Of a stretch of DNA of 64,000 bases, positions 34,966-46,345 are shown one piece after another. Position 1 is the first letter of the stretch. Each line of letters starts with the position of its first letter. The notes beneath the pieces are model-generated. The model saw nothing but the letters and a program-made list of their open reading frames with translations, did no database searches and was not told where the DNA came from. Both the position numbers and the translations under genes were made by a program. This DNA is from Proteles cristata cristata. Its lineage: Eukaryota > Chordata > Mammalia > Carnivora > Hyaenidae. The stretch lies in NCBI GenBank assembly GCA_017311185.1, contig JAESUZ010005092.1:248001-312000 (forward strand), written 5' to 3'.

Positions 34966-35990
34966 ATAAGCAATGAGCATCTATATCCCATTGATGCCCA
35001 ATCAGGTGGATGGAACGTTGGATCCAAGAATACCCTGAACATCTTGAGTCAGTAGAGCTTTTCATGGAGGGAGCACGGTATTGCTGCTCTTGAAATATCC
35101 TATTTGTGTATTGCTTTTTCACTTCTTGTGCGTTTTGCCAATGGTGGCAGATGGTCATACAGCAGCTCTTCTGCAATCAGAAAGTCAACCATAGGCAGGA
35201 GCTGGCAAGTATACTCTGCCCGTGCAGTTTATCAGGCAGGTTGTTTGGGCCTATGCTTATCATTTGCCTTCCTCCCTCCCGCCCACCCATACAGACAGCC
35301 AAGACTTTCTGCAGGTGGAGAAGTGTTGCCATGTGGAAGATACAGGAGCTGTGGGGGACCTGCCACGCCCCCCTTCAGTGTTGAGTAAGCTTCTTAATGA
35401 GAATCAAAACACATCCTGCCATCTGCTAAGATCTTCCTGCCAGGTGACCTACAAAGCCACCTGGGGAAGTGCCAGTGCTACAGGGTATGCCTTGAAATTT
35501 CAGCGTGTTCTGAGAACCCGGCGTTGGAGAGATGGGAAGTGGAAGGCAGTCCAGTGGAGTGATTCTTCTCTCCAAATCACAAGACTGAAAAATGCAGGGA
35601 GAAGTCTGTTGAGCCATGAGGTGGCCCATAGGGTGGCATTCTGTAGGGGCCAGGGACTGCGAGAAAGAGGATGGTAAGTAGAGGGATGAAGCTGTGCTTT
35701 GCTCTAAGCTTAAGTTAACACATTTGGATCTTGATCTGATGTTTTGCCTCCTCTTTGTTCCAAGGTAACTTGGCTAGGATTCTGAAATCATGAGCTTTGA
35801 TTCCTGTTAGGAGTTATTGATGGCCTGCTTCTTATGTTAGGTTGAACCATATGAAATTGACTTTGATCTACCAAAATTCTGATTTTATAGAATTAATGTA
35901 ATCTTAAAATGAAGCTATTTTGAATATGACATATACCCCTTCCCAAGGCATATGAATCAGATAGTAGAAAGGTCCATAGTGCTTTCCTAC
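34966..35990. other. Upstream CA10 intron with overlapping open frames, not supported as a gene
   Basis: A 151-codon plus-strand frame (35222-35677) is overlapped by two others of over 90 codons. None shows a domain, and three open frames together suggest a stop-poor, GC-richer patch. Confidence 0.4.
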
Positions 35991-35994
35991 TCAA

Positions 35995-36150
35995 TGTGCA
36001 CTGTAGGGACCAGCAGCACCCACGACTTCTGAAGGGGAACTTGTTAGAAATGTAGAATCTTTAGCCCTACTCTAGATCTCCTGAATGAAAATCTGCATTT
36101 TAGCAAATCCCCAGTGATTTGCATGCATATTAAACTTGGAGAAATACTGG
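35995..36150 (+). mobile_element. MER5-type hAT element
   Basis: GGGGAACTTGTTAGAAATGT, CTCCTGAATGAAAATCTGCA and AGCAAATCCCCAGTGATTTG match MER5A. Confidence 0.7.
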
Positions 36151-37073
36151 GTTAGCAGATACTGTTGGTTGGTTGGCAAAGCCCTGTTTTGCCTGGATGT
36201 TCCCTGCTCTTCTAGTTCATTTAGGCTGGGTTGAGGGGTACATGAATTATATATGTGAGGAGACAGGCTGAGTCCAGATCATAGAAGATCCAGAAGATGA
36301 CTTATGAAAGGGTAAGATAATCAGCATGGGCTGCAAGAAGGCAGATTAAAGCAGGGAGAGCCTGGAGGGAAAGAGGGTGTACTTTCAGGAGGCGGCTATT
36401 CAGGCAGACTGTGTTCCGTAGGAGCTGCAGAACATACATGCATGTGTTTGGGATGAGTGGGAACCCCAAGTCTCACAACAGTCAGAAGCCCCAGAAGACC
36501 CTACAAGACAGCCTGGCAGTGGCTAAGCTTCCTGTCCCCACCTGTCAGTACATAATTTTGGCATTAAAGCAAAGAGCAGAAGGTGCATGGGGACCACACC
36601 AGCTCATGCACTAAGAGTAGGACTTCCCTGTGAAAAGGAGCTACCTTCCAGATCCCTTCAGTGGCAATTATAGTTCCTGCTGCTGTGTTGCTTTGTTTGT
36701 CTGCAGCCAGGCACAGTGGTACCAATCAAGTGCCCACTAACCACTCATAATGTGCATGGTGTGGGCGGGGCTGGGGAAGAGAGTCTACTGTTTGTCCTGC
36801 CATTGATTTGGGATGAGAGGAGCCGCCATGTATAGGGCCTATCCTGATAGGAAGAGAGTATCAGAGAGGCAGGTGGATTCTGAGAGATGTCTATGGATTA
36901 CTTCTTGCCAGTTACGGGTAACAATTTAAAACCCAATGCCTACAAATTTAGAATTTTTAATAATTTGCATGAGAACTCAGGTGTGGTCTGAGAATCAACT
37001 TTGGGGCTTGAGTACTCAAGGTCATCAGTAGCTGACGTGAAATAGGGAACAGTAAGTGGATGTTTGACCTCTT
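36151..37073. other. Upstream CA10 intron, nothing recognised
   Basis: No supported feature. Confidence 0.45.
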
Positions 37074-37088
37074 AGAAAGTGCAAGGCA

Positions 37089-37302
37089 GGGGCGCCTGGG
37101 TGGCTTAGTCGGTTAAGCGTCCGACTTTCGCTTAGGTCATGATCTCGTGGTTCGTGGGTTCGAGCCCCGTGTCGGGCTCTGTGCTGACTGCCAGCTCAGA
37201 GCCTGGAGCCAATTTCAGAGTCTGTATCTCCCTCTCACTCTGACCCTCCCCTGCTCACGCTGTCTCTCTCTCTCTAGAAATAAAAAAAAAAAAAAAAAAG
37301 AA
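37089..37302 (+). repeat. CAN-SINE, young subfamily, with 15-bp target duplication
   Basis: Complete element with a long poly(A) tail. The perfect duplication AGAAAGTGCAAGGCA is at 37074-37088 and 37303-37317. It carries the TTCGCTTAG and CTGCCAGC variants. Confidence 0.97.
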
Positions 37303-37849
37303 AGAAAGTGCAAGGCAACAAAGACAAGCAAGGCCAATGTAGAAACTGCTCACAAAAGCAGACTCTTTGGGGGCTAATAGTGACATGCTAATTAAGCACC
37401 AAGTTTAGTTACTCATTAAAGAGATGCCCCAAGGGCTTTTGCCAGCTTTGTTGGAATTACCATGTGAAAGAGCTAACCTTGGATTACAGGAAATTATTTT
37501 ATAATCTTGACTTCTTATTAATTTAGATAGGTGCCCTCATAGAGGGAAATGTAAGACTGAGAAATAGCTGTCTTAGAGGACGAAATAAGATATTGTTGGT
37601 TTTTTTCATGATGTGCAGATGCAGCCTGACACCAGGGTCCAGCACATTCTCTGTACTTAAGTCCTTTGTGAACTGATGGAACTCTTCCTTGTGTGGCACT
37701 AGCTTGAACCTTGTATTCTCATCCCAAAACAAGCTGCTTCACTCAGGCCTCTATAGAGACCTGGAATTCACTTGTTCAAAAAAATCTTGGAGGGTCAATT
37801 ACATGTGGAGGCCAGCTGGGTAAGGCTGATGAAGTCCTTGACCTCTTGG

Positions 37850-38217
37850 AGATGATTTCAGACAGTAATCAAGAGCTTTGAAGGAAACAAACAAGACTTT
37901 GGCTTGCAAAGTGGAGGGAAGTAGTGGAGAAAATGGAGGTGGAGCATGTGGGAGTAGGAACAACGTCAGATGGTGTATTGTTGGTGAGGCTTGTCTGCAG
38001 AGGTGACATCCAAGCTGCGTTCTGATGATGTAAAGGAGGTGGGCACAGAAGGTTGGAGGGAGGCTCCTAGCTGGCAGAAAGAACAGCCTATGCAAAGGGG
38101 TAGGGACAAATGGCTGAGTATGGCTGGGATAGGGTGAAGGTGGATCAAGATGGGATGAGCTTGTGGAGGGCTTTGAAGATAATGGTAAAGAGCTTTGATT
38201 GTATTCTAAGTGCAATT
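37850..38217 (+). repeat. Ancient dispersed repeat, same unnamed family as 13655-14215
   Basis: GCCTATGCAAAGGGGTAGGG, GAGCTTGTGGAGGGCTTTGA and GATTGTATTCTAAGTGCAAT are in family order. The L1 at 38234 inserted into its end. Confidence 0.6.
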
Positions 38218-38233
38218 AGAAGTCAGTGGTTTT

Positions 38234-38979
38234 TGTCAGCATTCAAGACTCTCTCATGGTTTGCCTCTCTCCCTTTCCCCCACCATTTCCCCCCTTCTTC
38301 TCCCCCTTGTTCCTCCGTCAAGTTCCTCCTAATCCTCCTATACGTGCAAACATATATTTGTCCTTCTCTGCCTGACTTATTTCGCTCAGCATAACACCCT
38401 CAAGGTCCATCCATGTTGCTACACATGGCCAGATTTCATTGTTTCTCATTGCCATGTAGTATTCCATGGTATAGATAAACCACATCTTCTTGATCCATTC
38501 ATCTGTTGATGGACACTTAGGCTCTTTCCATGTTTTAGCTATTGTGGAGAGTGCTGCTATGAGCATTGGGGTCCATGTGCTCCTAAGCCTCAGCATTTCT
38601 GTATCCCTTGGGTAAATTCCTAGCAGTGCTATTGCTGGGTCATAGGGGAGTTCTACTGTTAGTTTCCTTAGGAACCTCCACACTGTTTTCCAGATGGATG
38701 TGGGGGGGGGATGGGCATAGAGGAGGACACTTATGGGGATGAGCACTGAGTATTATGTGGAAACTAATTTGACAATAAACTATTTGAAAAAAAAAAGAAA
38801 AAAGAGAAGGGAATAGAAGACTGAAATGGAGATGAAGTGGAGACAGAGATGAAAGGCAGTGAGTTTCAGTGTTTCAAAGAAAAAGAATAGTAAACTTATT
38901 TCTGAGTAGAAGAAATTTTGAAGTTTAAGCATTTGTCTCTTACATGAAAAAAATACATAATATGAATGTTAAAAAAAAA
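38234..38979 (+). mobile_element. L1 with 5' inversion and probable 3' transduction
   Basis: The insertion is bounded by a perfect 16-bp duplication AGAAGTCAGTGGTTTT (38218-38233 and 38980-38995). From 38234 to about 38700 it is inverted ORF2 C-terminal and 3'UTR sequence (minus-strand coding to about 38318). From about 38700 it is direct 3'UTR ending GACAATAAACTATTTG and poly(A) at 38787-38798. About 170 bp of non-L1 sequence follow, then a second A10 (38971-38980) and the duplication. Confidence 0.88.
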
Positions 38980-38995
38980 AGAAGTCAGTGGTTTT

Positions 38996-39299
38996 AAGAA
39001 AGAATAGAATCGATCGAATGTGCCTTTTTCAAAGTTTTCCCAGGGCAGGGTGGAGACCCTGCCTACCCATCTTTACCTTACAGCTCAGCTCTAGCTTCAG
39101 CTTCTCCAAGACATCTTCCATGAATCACTGACCTTGAATATCAAGTGCAGCTCCTCTCTGCTTCATGGCACTCTCATCCAGGGGGCAGATTCAAAATACT
39201 TTATAGCTGGGATGGGCTGAGTACTGTGTGATCAGAACAGATGTAAGCCGTAGACAGCGGATACAATCGCATGGGTGCTGGATGTCATTGTTGACATTA
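38996..39299. other. Upstream CA10 intron, nothing recognised
   Basis: No supported feature. Confidence 0.45.
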
Positions 39300-39500
39300 G
39301 TCACCATCATCATTTGTTGGTAATTATCACCAACACTTGCTGCACACTTATTTGTGCAAGAAGTAATGCCAGCAATAACATCACCTCATTTAACCCTCAC
39401 AAAATTCCATGCGTTTTGCCATTATGTCCATTTGAGTCATGGGGACACTGGGCCACTGTGAGATGCTTTGCTCAAAGGAGTGGTAAGGGTTGGGATTGCA
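39300..39500 (-). repeat. MIR SINE, diverged
   Basis: CACTTGCTGCACACTTATTT, CATCACCTCATTTAACCCTC and GTCATGGGGACACTGGGCCA in reverse MIR order. Confidence 0.55.
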
Positions 39501-39689
39501 CGTAGTTCCTATGCCTGTAGAATTCATGCTCTACTCACACTCGTGCACCATGTTATTTTAAAACTCTTCTTTTCTCTACCTTTGAGTACACATCTCAAGG
39601 GCAGGAATGTCTTTCATAATATCTTATCCCTGTGTCGCCATGGGACTTGCTCAGAGGAGATGTTGGCAGGTGTTTGCTGAATGAATCCC

Positions 39690-39990
39690 AATTTTGCATC
39701 CTATAGATTCTTCATCCTGGAAGGGGCCTTAGAGAATACCCAGGCCAGTCACTTCTTTTAAAAATGAAGGAACTGAAACCGGAGAGGGGCTTGCCCAAGA
39801 TCATATGGCCAATCATACATCTATTCAACAAGCATTCAGTAAGCAGCTACTGAGTGAGGGAGAGGAGTATGAGCTGGAGTTGAACAGGGAGGCAGAACCA
39901 GACCATGGAGAGCCTGGTAGGCCATGGTAAGGGGTGTGGATTCCATTCTAAGGGTGATGGAGAATTGTGTTTATGACTATACTCTTAGGA
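39690..39990 (+). repeat. MIR-type piece followed by the ancient unnamed repeat
   Basis: AGGGGCTTGCCCAAGATCAT is a reverse MIR-like core; then GAGCCTGGTAGGCCATGGTA and GTGTGGATTCCATTCTAAGG belong to the family at 13655-14215. Confidence 0.55.
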
Positions 39991-40419
39991 CCACAGGCAA
40001 AGTTTCTGTGCCCCATAATGGAAGTGGGGAGCCTGACTTGTCTTTGGTGACAAGTAACTCAGCTTCCAAGCTGGTAGGTAAGTACTCATCATTACTGAGG
40101 AGAAGAACAACTGTAAGCAAGCTTCCAAGTCGACAGCAAGCTGTCCTTGTCATTGGTTAGGCTGAGAGCAGTCTGTGGTGCAAAGGTCTCAAACTGAGTT
40201 CACACTTTGTAGTAATGAGGTGATCCACGGGCGCATGCCAGGCTGCTGCTTGCTCACCTTTCACGCCTTGGCATGAGTGACCCTGATGTAGACACCTTAG
40301 TTTGTCTTTCTCGGTGTGATGTTCCATTAGCAAGAGCCCCTCAGTGAACCCAGGAAAGAGCAGCCTTGTAGTGGAAGACGACACACACGGCATTCGGAGT
40401 GATAACACCACCACCCGAA

Positions 40420-40925
40420 TTACCCCTGCTTAAACACCTCAGTGGCATCCCATTGCTTCTGAGACAAAAATCCAAATCTGAGCACAAGCCTTGTGTGGCT
40501 CCTGGCTTTTGCAATCATGTCTCCTTGTTCTCTGTGCTCTGGCCCCAGTGGCCTTTTAGTCTCCCTTACACACCATGCTGCCTCCTTCCCTAGAGCCTAT
40601 TCCCTGTTCCTTCTGCCTAGGACACCCTTCCCTCCCCTCTGTGTCTGCCTTTTATTTACAAACTCTTTTAGATCTGAGCTCAAGGGCCACCTCTTGAGAG
40701 AGATCCTGTAACCTACTCTCATGGCATCCTGTGCCTTTCCTCTTTGAAATATCACTCTTTTATTTCAATTTATTGTGTGATTGATTAATACTCATCACTT
40801 TCACTAGACTTTAAGCTTCATTCAGGCAAGGGCGATATCTGATGGGTCTTTGTGGTGTCCCCAGTGCCCAGCACAGTACCTGGCATGTATTAGCTGTAGC
40901 AGGGTAGAAACAATTGTAAAATGAA
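40420..40925 (+). mobile_element. LINE-2 3' end
   Basis: CTTAAACACCTCAGTGGCAT, GGACACCCTTCCCTCCCCTC, GATCTGAGCTCAAGGGCCAC, CTAGACTTTAAGCTTCATTC and CCCAGCACAGTACCTGGCAT are in L2 order. Confidence 0.85.
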
Positions 40926-41039
40926 TGAATGAAGCCCTGCAGGCTGGCGGTAATACAACAAAATGTGACGTCTGAGGGGCGGGGAGAGCAAGGCACTTGG
41001 CTGAACTGGTAAAGGGGCAGCCTGGAATCCTGAAGGGTA

Positions 41040-41212
41040 TCTCTAATGGGAATTCACCACTGGGTACCCTTGGGCAAGGCAGGCTCTCATTTATAAACAA
41101 GGATAATAATGTTAACTACTTCACAGAACTGTGGTGAGGATTTTATAAGACAAAATACAGAAAGCATTTAGCCCAGGGCCTGGTGTCTAGTAAGCACTCT
41201 GTAATTAGCTAT
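41040..41212 (+). repeat. MIR SINE
   Basis: GTACCCTTGGGCAAGGCAGG, AACAAGGATAATAATGTTAA, CACAGAACTGTGGTGAGGAT and GGCCTGGTGTCTAGTAAGCA in consensus order. Confidence 0.85.
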
Positions 41213-42500
41213 TCAGAATTACTAAACAAGCAATTGACAATAGAGCCTTCAGCTCCTGAAGAAACAGGGGTGAGGTGTGTGCAGCCCCCTCTTCTGGGTC
41301 CTGACTTTGAGTCTGTTCACCCAAGGAAGCTTGAGCAAGATGTTGCCTGTTCAGAACCTGGATCATTTTCCAATTTATCTTGTCCCATTCAGATACGTAT
41401 GGAGCACCCCGTGTTCCGGGCATTGGATGAGGTGAGGGCTTTTAGAGAGAAACATATCCTCAGTAGTTCATACTATAATTGAGAGGTTGGCAGGCTTTCT
41501 GTAGAGTAAGATAGTAAATATATCAAGCTCTGTGGGTTATATGGTCTCTGACACAACTCTTTAAGCCTGCTTTTGTATGAAAGCAGCCACGGACAAAATA
41601 TAAAAGAATGGGTTCCAGGAAAACTCTCTGGGTTCCAGCAAAACTCTATAAAAATGGGTGGCAGGCCATAGTTTGCCAGTTCTGCTAGCTTAAATTTGAG
41701 AGATGAATACAAAACTTCAGGGGCATATGTTACCCAGTAAGTGTTCTATAAGGGTAGGAAGAAAATATATGCTGAAGGAATATCAATATTAACCTTTCCC
41801 TTCTCTTTAGACGATATTGATTACCACTGTCACATTTCTATAGCCCTTTAAACGTTTCAAGGGCAAATTCAAGTCAGGAGAGTCTGATTCCTTCCAGTCA
41901 AGACACAAATCCCACCCAGCATACACCAGACCCCAGGCATCTGGAGATGAATGGCGAATATTCGATTTCCTCAAGAAGCTCAGCCATAGTATCCCATTTG
42001 TTCCCGAAATAGGCAAAAAGTGAAACAAAGGTACAGAGAGGTTAGATAACTCTTCCAAGGTCACACAGCCAAGTGACTTGTGGTCCGCTTTGCTTTCGAG
42101 TATACATTTTCTTTCCACATGAAAGGAAGGAGGAAAGGAGAGGTGTTTTATATTTGAGAGTAGATGACACTTCAATAGCGGTTGTTTGGAACAACAATTA
42201 TAAGCTAGGACTTATTTATAGAGAGTCATTAACAAGTTTGTCTTTACGTGGAAGAGCACACGGTCTGCGGTGGAGAAGGCAGTTTGATATTTACCAACTG
42301 CCACATTCTCACCCTAAGGTTCGGCAATTATCACTGGTCTGCTTGGTGACTGATCATTTCCTCCATTTTGAGACACGGAATGCAATTATGGATAAAAATA
42401 AAAAGAAGTGCCTATAATTTCATTGACTAAAGACCCCCAAATATGGTCCGATGGTCACAGCGACCGATAAAATCAGAGTGAACAATGGTATTTTCCCCCA
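41213..42500. other. Upstream CA10 intron; reverse MIR core at 42010-42075
   Basis: GGTACAGAGAGGTTAGATAA followed by CTTCCAAGGTCACACAGCCA is a MIR remnant; the rest is unrecognised. Confidence 0.5.
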
Positions 42501-42521
42501 GAAGATAGCACAACTTGGATT

Positions 42522-42550
42522 AAAAATTTTTTTAATGTTTATTTATTTTT

Positions 42551-42609
<59 letters not shown>

Positions 42610-42757
42610 GCAGGCTCCAGGCTCCAAACTGTCTGCAAAGAGCCTGACATGTGGCTTGAAGCCATGAACTGTGAGATCATGACCTGAGCCAAAGTTGGAC
42701 ACTAAACCTGAGCCAAAGTTGGACACTAAACTGACTGAGCCACCCAGGTGTCTCTAC
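42522..42757 (-). repeat. CAN-SINE, minus strand, with internal 24-bp duplication
   Basis: Poly(T) left end, a pure GA run at 42552-42602, and a tRNA-like head ending CTGAGCCACCCAGGTGTC. The head contains two tandem 24-bp units (42683-42706 and 42707-42730). The target copies ACAACTTGGATT (42510-42521) and ACAGCTTGGATT (42758-42769) flank it. Confidence 0.93.
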
Positions 42758-42771
42758 ACAGCTTGGATTTT

Positions 42772-43508
42772 ATTTTATCATTTATTTATTTATTTTTTTT
42801 AATAGTAAAAATTTATTTACTGGATGTTTACATAATGTTTTAATTGTTTCCCATTGAACATATTATATGTGAAAATCTTTTTTTTGCTCTCCTGACACCC
42901 CTTTATTATTTTTTAATAGTTTATTGTCAAATTGGTTTCCATATAACACCCAGTGCTCATCCCAACAAGTGCCCTCCTCCATGCCCATCACCCCTTTTCT
43001 CTTCTCCCCCATCCCCAATCAACTCTCAGTTTGTTCTCAGCATTTAAGAGTCTCTTATGGTCCTTCCCCCATGGTCCTCTGTTAAGTTTCTCCTGTTCCA
43101 CATATGAGTGAAAACATATGGTATCTGTCCTTCTCTGCCTGACTTATTTCGCTAAGCATAACACCCTCGAGTTCCATCCATGTTGCTACACATGGCCAGA
43201 TTTCATTCTTTCTCATTGCCATGGAGTATTTCATTGTATAAATATACCACATCTTCTTGATCCATTCGTCAGTTGATGGACACTTAGGCTCTTTCCAGGT
43301 TTTAGCTATTGTGGAGAGTGCTGCTATGAACATTGGGGTACATGTGCTCCTATGCATCAGCATTTCTGTATCCCTTAGGTAAATTCCTAGCAGTGCTATT
43401 ACTGGGTCATAGGGGAGTTCTATTGTTAACTTTTTGAGGAACCTCCACACTGTTTTCCAGAGAGGCTGCACCAGCTTACATTCCCACCAACAGTGTAGGA
43501 GGGTGCCC
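42772..43508 (-). mobile_element. L1 3' part with probable 3' transduction
   Basis: Minus-strand ORF2 C terminus (frame from 43508 to about 43082, with WKEPKCPSTDEWIKKMW) and 3'UTR ending GACAATAAACTATTA at about 42905. Beyond its A-rich end come about 120 bp of non-L1 sequence and a second A-rich end at 42772-42800. Target copies are ACAGCTTGGATTTT (42758-42771) and ACAACTTGGATTTT (43509-43522). Confidence 0.85.
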
Positions 43509-43621
43509 ACAACTTGGATTTTAAAAACGGTGTTTTTCACGGAGTTGAATGATGGTGGATACAAATGTAGAGTGGTATGTTTGGGTGCAGGAGGATGCTG
43601 AAAAAGGCATCATTTTGAATC

Positions 43622-43765
43622 CAGCCAAATGCCTATTCTGGCAAATAACCTTGGGCTAGTTGTCTAGCCCTCTGTGCCTTAGTTTCTTCATCTATAATAT
43701 GGGAATGCACCTAAGGATTGTCATGAGAATAAAATAAAAAATCCACTGCACCATCTTTCAAGAAC
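43622..43765 (+). repeat. MIR SINE
   Basis: ATAACCTTGGGCTAGTTGTC, CCTTAGTTTCTTCATCTATA and GGATTGTCATGAGAATAAAA in consensus order. Confidence 0.8.
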
Positions 43766-44359
43766 TAGGCAGAGTATAGTCAAACATGCAAAATAAACAA
43801 GGTGACACACACAAAGTGTCACACATATGAAAGGCGGTTATTCAATGTCCCTTCTTTTTCCTTCTGTGATGCGAAGACTGGACATGCTTTCCTTCTTACT
43901 GGTTTCTTAACTTGCAGTCTGTTGTCACAAAACAAATGGCATGCCAACAATCTTCTAGAGAGTTCTCTCTTCTGAAGAGACCTATTTCTTGCACTTTTAC
44001 CAAGAACCACTGAGTTAGGCTATTCTCTGATGCTTTTCTTTTTTTCTCCCCAAAGCATTCTGAAATAGCCACTTCTAGAAGCCAAACCTTCTTCCCATGA
44101 TCCTTTTTTTTTCCTCAAAGCATCTGTATTCCTTCCAATGCTCATGAAAGAAGGTACAGAAAGCCAGAGTGGGATGCTCTCTGGTAATGAGGTCTGGATC
44201 CCCCCGGAAGTAACTTTAGGCAGTGGTTGCTACCTGCCAGGATGGAAAGTGATGTTTGCAGGGGTGTTCTGAACCTTAGCTGATTTTAATTAATGCTCTT
44301 ACCACTGGCATCCTACTACTTCCTGCCTGTGCTCCTATGACCTCCAGTGCATCCCAGAG
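43766..44359. other. Upstream CA10 intron, nothing recognised
   Basis: No supported feature. Confidence 0.45.
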
Positions 44360-44630
44360 AAGGATATGGATGAGGATCATTCACTGGTTCTGGAGTTAAA
44401 TGCCTTGGGCTCAAGTTCTGGGTTGTTTAGTCTTTTTGAGCCTCAATTTCTTCACATGAGAAAATGTGATTCTGATACAACCTCGCAGAGAGTCAGGATG
44501 CTTAAATGAGCTAAAACATGTAAATGAGCTAAAGCATATAAATGAGATAAAGCAGGTTTTAGACACTGTGTCTGGCACAAAGCAAGTACTCATTAAATGG
44601 GAGTTTTGGTTATTGCTATTAGACACATCT
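44360..44630 (+). repeat. MIR SINE
   Basis: TTTTTGAGCCTCAATTTCTT, CAACCTCGCAGAGAGTCAGG and GTGTCTGGCACAAAGCAAGT in order. Three near-copies of AAATGAGCTAAA(A/G)CAT at 44504-44550 are a local slippage within it. Confidence 0.75.
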
Positions 44631-44899
44631 GGCTGCTAGGGCTCAGATAAAGGTCCAGAAGGATGAAGTGATCTGAAGTATCTTCAGGTAATTTTTGTTC
44701 AATTTTTATTGAATAAGGAACTCTAGAGTCCACATAAATAGTACTAATGAAGGCTCATTTTGTTCTAATTATTGTAGGGATATAATGTTATATAGTTCCT
44801 TTGATTAAGCCAAGAATCATTTTTCTACTTCTATTACCCAGAGAACAGCCCTGGTCAAAATAGGCTTGTAAGTATGTTCCTTAAGATGTTTAAAGGGCA

Positions 44900-45120
44900 G
44901 GGGCACCTGGGTGGCTTAGTCGGTTAAGCGTCCGACTTTCGCTTAGGTCATGATCTCGCGGTTTGTGGGTTCGAGCCCCACATGGGGCTCTGTGCTGACT
45001 GCCAGCTCAGAGCCTGGAGCCTGTTTCACAGTCTGTGTCTCCCTCTCTCTCTGACCCTCCCCTGTTCACGCTGTCTCTCTCTCTCTCTCCTAGAAATAAA
45101 TAAAAATATTAAAAAAAAAC
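44900..45120 (+). repeat. CAN-SINE, young subfamily, with 14-bp target duplication
   Basis: Complete element; the perfect duplication ATGTTTAAAGGGCA is at 44886-44899 and 45121-45134. TTCGCTTAG and CTGCCAGC variants are present. Confidence 0.97.
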
Positions 45121-45134
45121 ATGTTTAAAGGGCA

Positions 45135-46085
45135 ATAGGCCAGTGTCTCTCATAATCATATATGTAAGAAGCCTAAACTAATATTAGCTAGTGAAGAACA
45201 TTATATTAAAATTATTTGTATTATTATTTTCCTTTATACTTTTATTTTATGTATTTTATTTTATTACTTTACTGTGATCAAGTAGGGTTCATATCAGGCA
45301 TCAAGAGTAGGTCAATATTGGAAAAACATCTTCCAATGTAATTTGGTTGAATGAAATGGGGGAAAAAAAGAACCATGAACATTTCAGGAAGGATTTACCT
45401 ACATTTAAATACCATGTATACCAACTTAACACCCATTTTAGTGGAATCATTTCTTTTCTCAGCCCAAGAACATTGGCTTCAACAGTTGACTCTCTGGCTT
45501 AACTGATGTGATCGTTCTTGCATCTCTTAGACACCATAGAAACTGGTAAGTTACTTCTGTTTTATTGTTCTGCTTAAAATGACTTCAGTTTTGAACCTAA
45601 AGAAGAAGAGTCCAGTGCTTCAGCCTGATGGCCAGCATATCTCTGTCTGAGGTCTGATCTCTGGATGTGAACAAGGAAGGCAGCCTCCGAATGATCATGT
45701 GATGACTTGGGCCAAAGCATGTCCATGGGAAGCTACGTCAGGCTCTGAAAGCTTCCTTCTCCACTGCTGGGGGCCCCCACCTTCAGTGCAATGTGAATGA
45801 CATTTTAGAGGACCATGGTGTAAGGTGTCTGTCCTTTCATAGCTATTTGTAAAAGTTTATGGACTCATTAGTTTAGACATAATTAAAGAGAAGAGACACA
45901 CGATCTGTCAAATATCCGTAGGCAATGACCATTACGAGGTGCCCTGCATCAGGTGCACGCCAAGGCCTTGACGAAAAAGACTTCTGAGCTCCATTTTGCA
46001 GTTGGTCCTGGGATGAGCCAACCTCACATCAGTGAGAAAAAGAGGAGCAACCAGACTCTTCCGGTTAATTAGAGGCAGCTGCGTG
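45135..46085. other. Upstream CA10 intron, nothing recognised
   Basis: AT-rich at 45180-45270, then unique-looking sequence. Confidence 0.45.
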
Positions 46086-46089
46086 GTGC

Positions 46090-46345
46090 TGGCTTGCATG
46101 AGGGCCTCTGAATATCAAGTTCTGGTGCTCAGAATCCAAGCTCTGTGTCTTACTTGCTTTGTGACCTCAGGTAATCACGTAATGTTTTTCTGTCTCAGTT
46201 TCCTGATCTGTAACGTGAGGCCAACTACTTGTGCCTTCTAGGCTTTCGGGGGAAGGATTTGAAAAGTTAACGGATTATACATCTGGCTGTATTTTCAGCA
46301 TGCGGCACAATGCCTGGCATATTCTATGTGCTTAGGTACTTGAAG
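46090..46345 (+). repeat. MIR SINE
   Basis: CAAGCTCTGTGTCTTACTTG, TTTGTGACCTCAGGTAATCA, GTCTCAGTTTCCTGATCTGT and GGCACAATGCCTGGCATATT in order. Confidence 0.85.

Noticed and set aside
35222..35677. 151-codon plus-strand open frame as a gene
   Set aside because: Two other frames of similar length overlap it, no domain or splice or promoter signal is visible, and it lies deep in a CA10 intron; a stop-poor patch is simpler.
37110..37165. tRNA-Lys gene
   Set aside because: The tRNA-like sequence is the head of a CAN-SINE with CT-rich body, A-tail and target duplication; the other SINE heads are the same.
43082..43564. 160-codon minus-strand frame as a gene
   Set aside because: It is the L1 ORF2 C terminus, 5' truncated, with a few codons of flanking intron at its start.
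44504..44550. Short direct repeats as a CRISPR-like array
   Set aside because: Three near-copies of a 17-18 bp unit inside a MIR without spacers; simple slippage.
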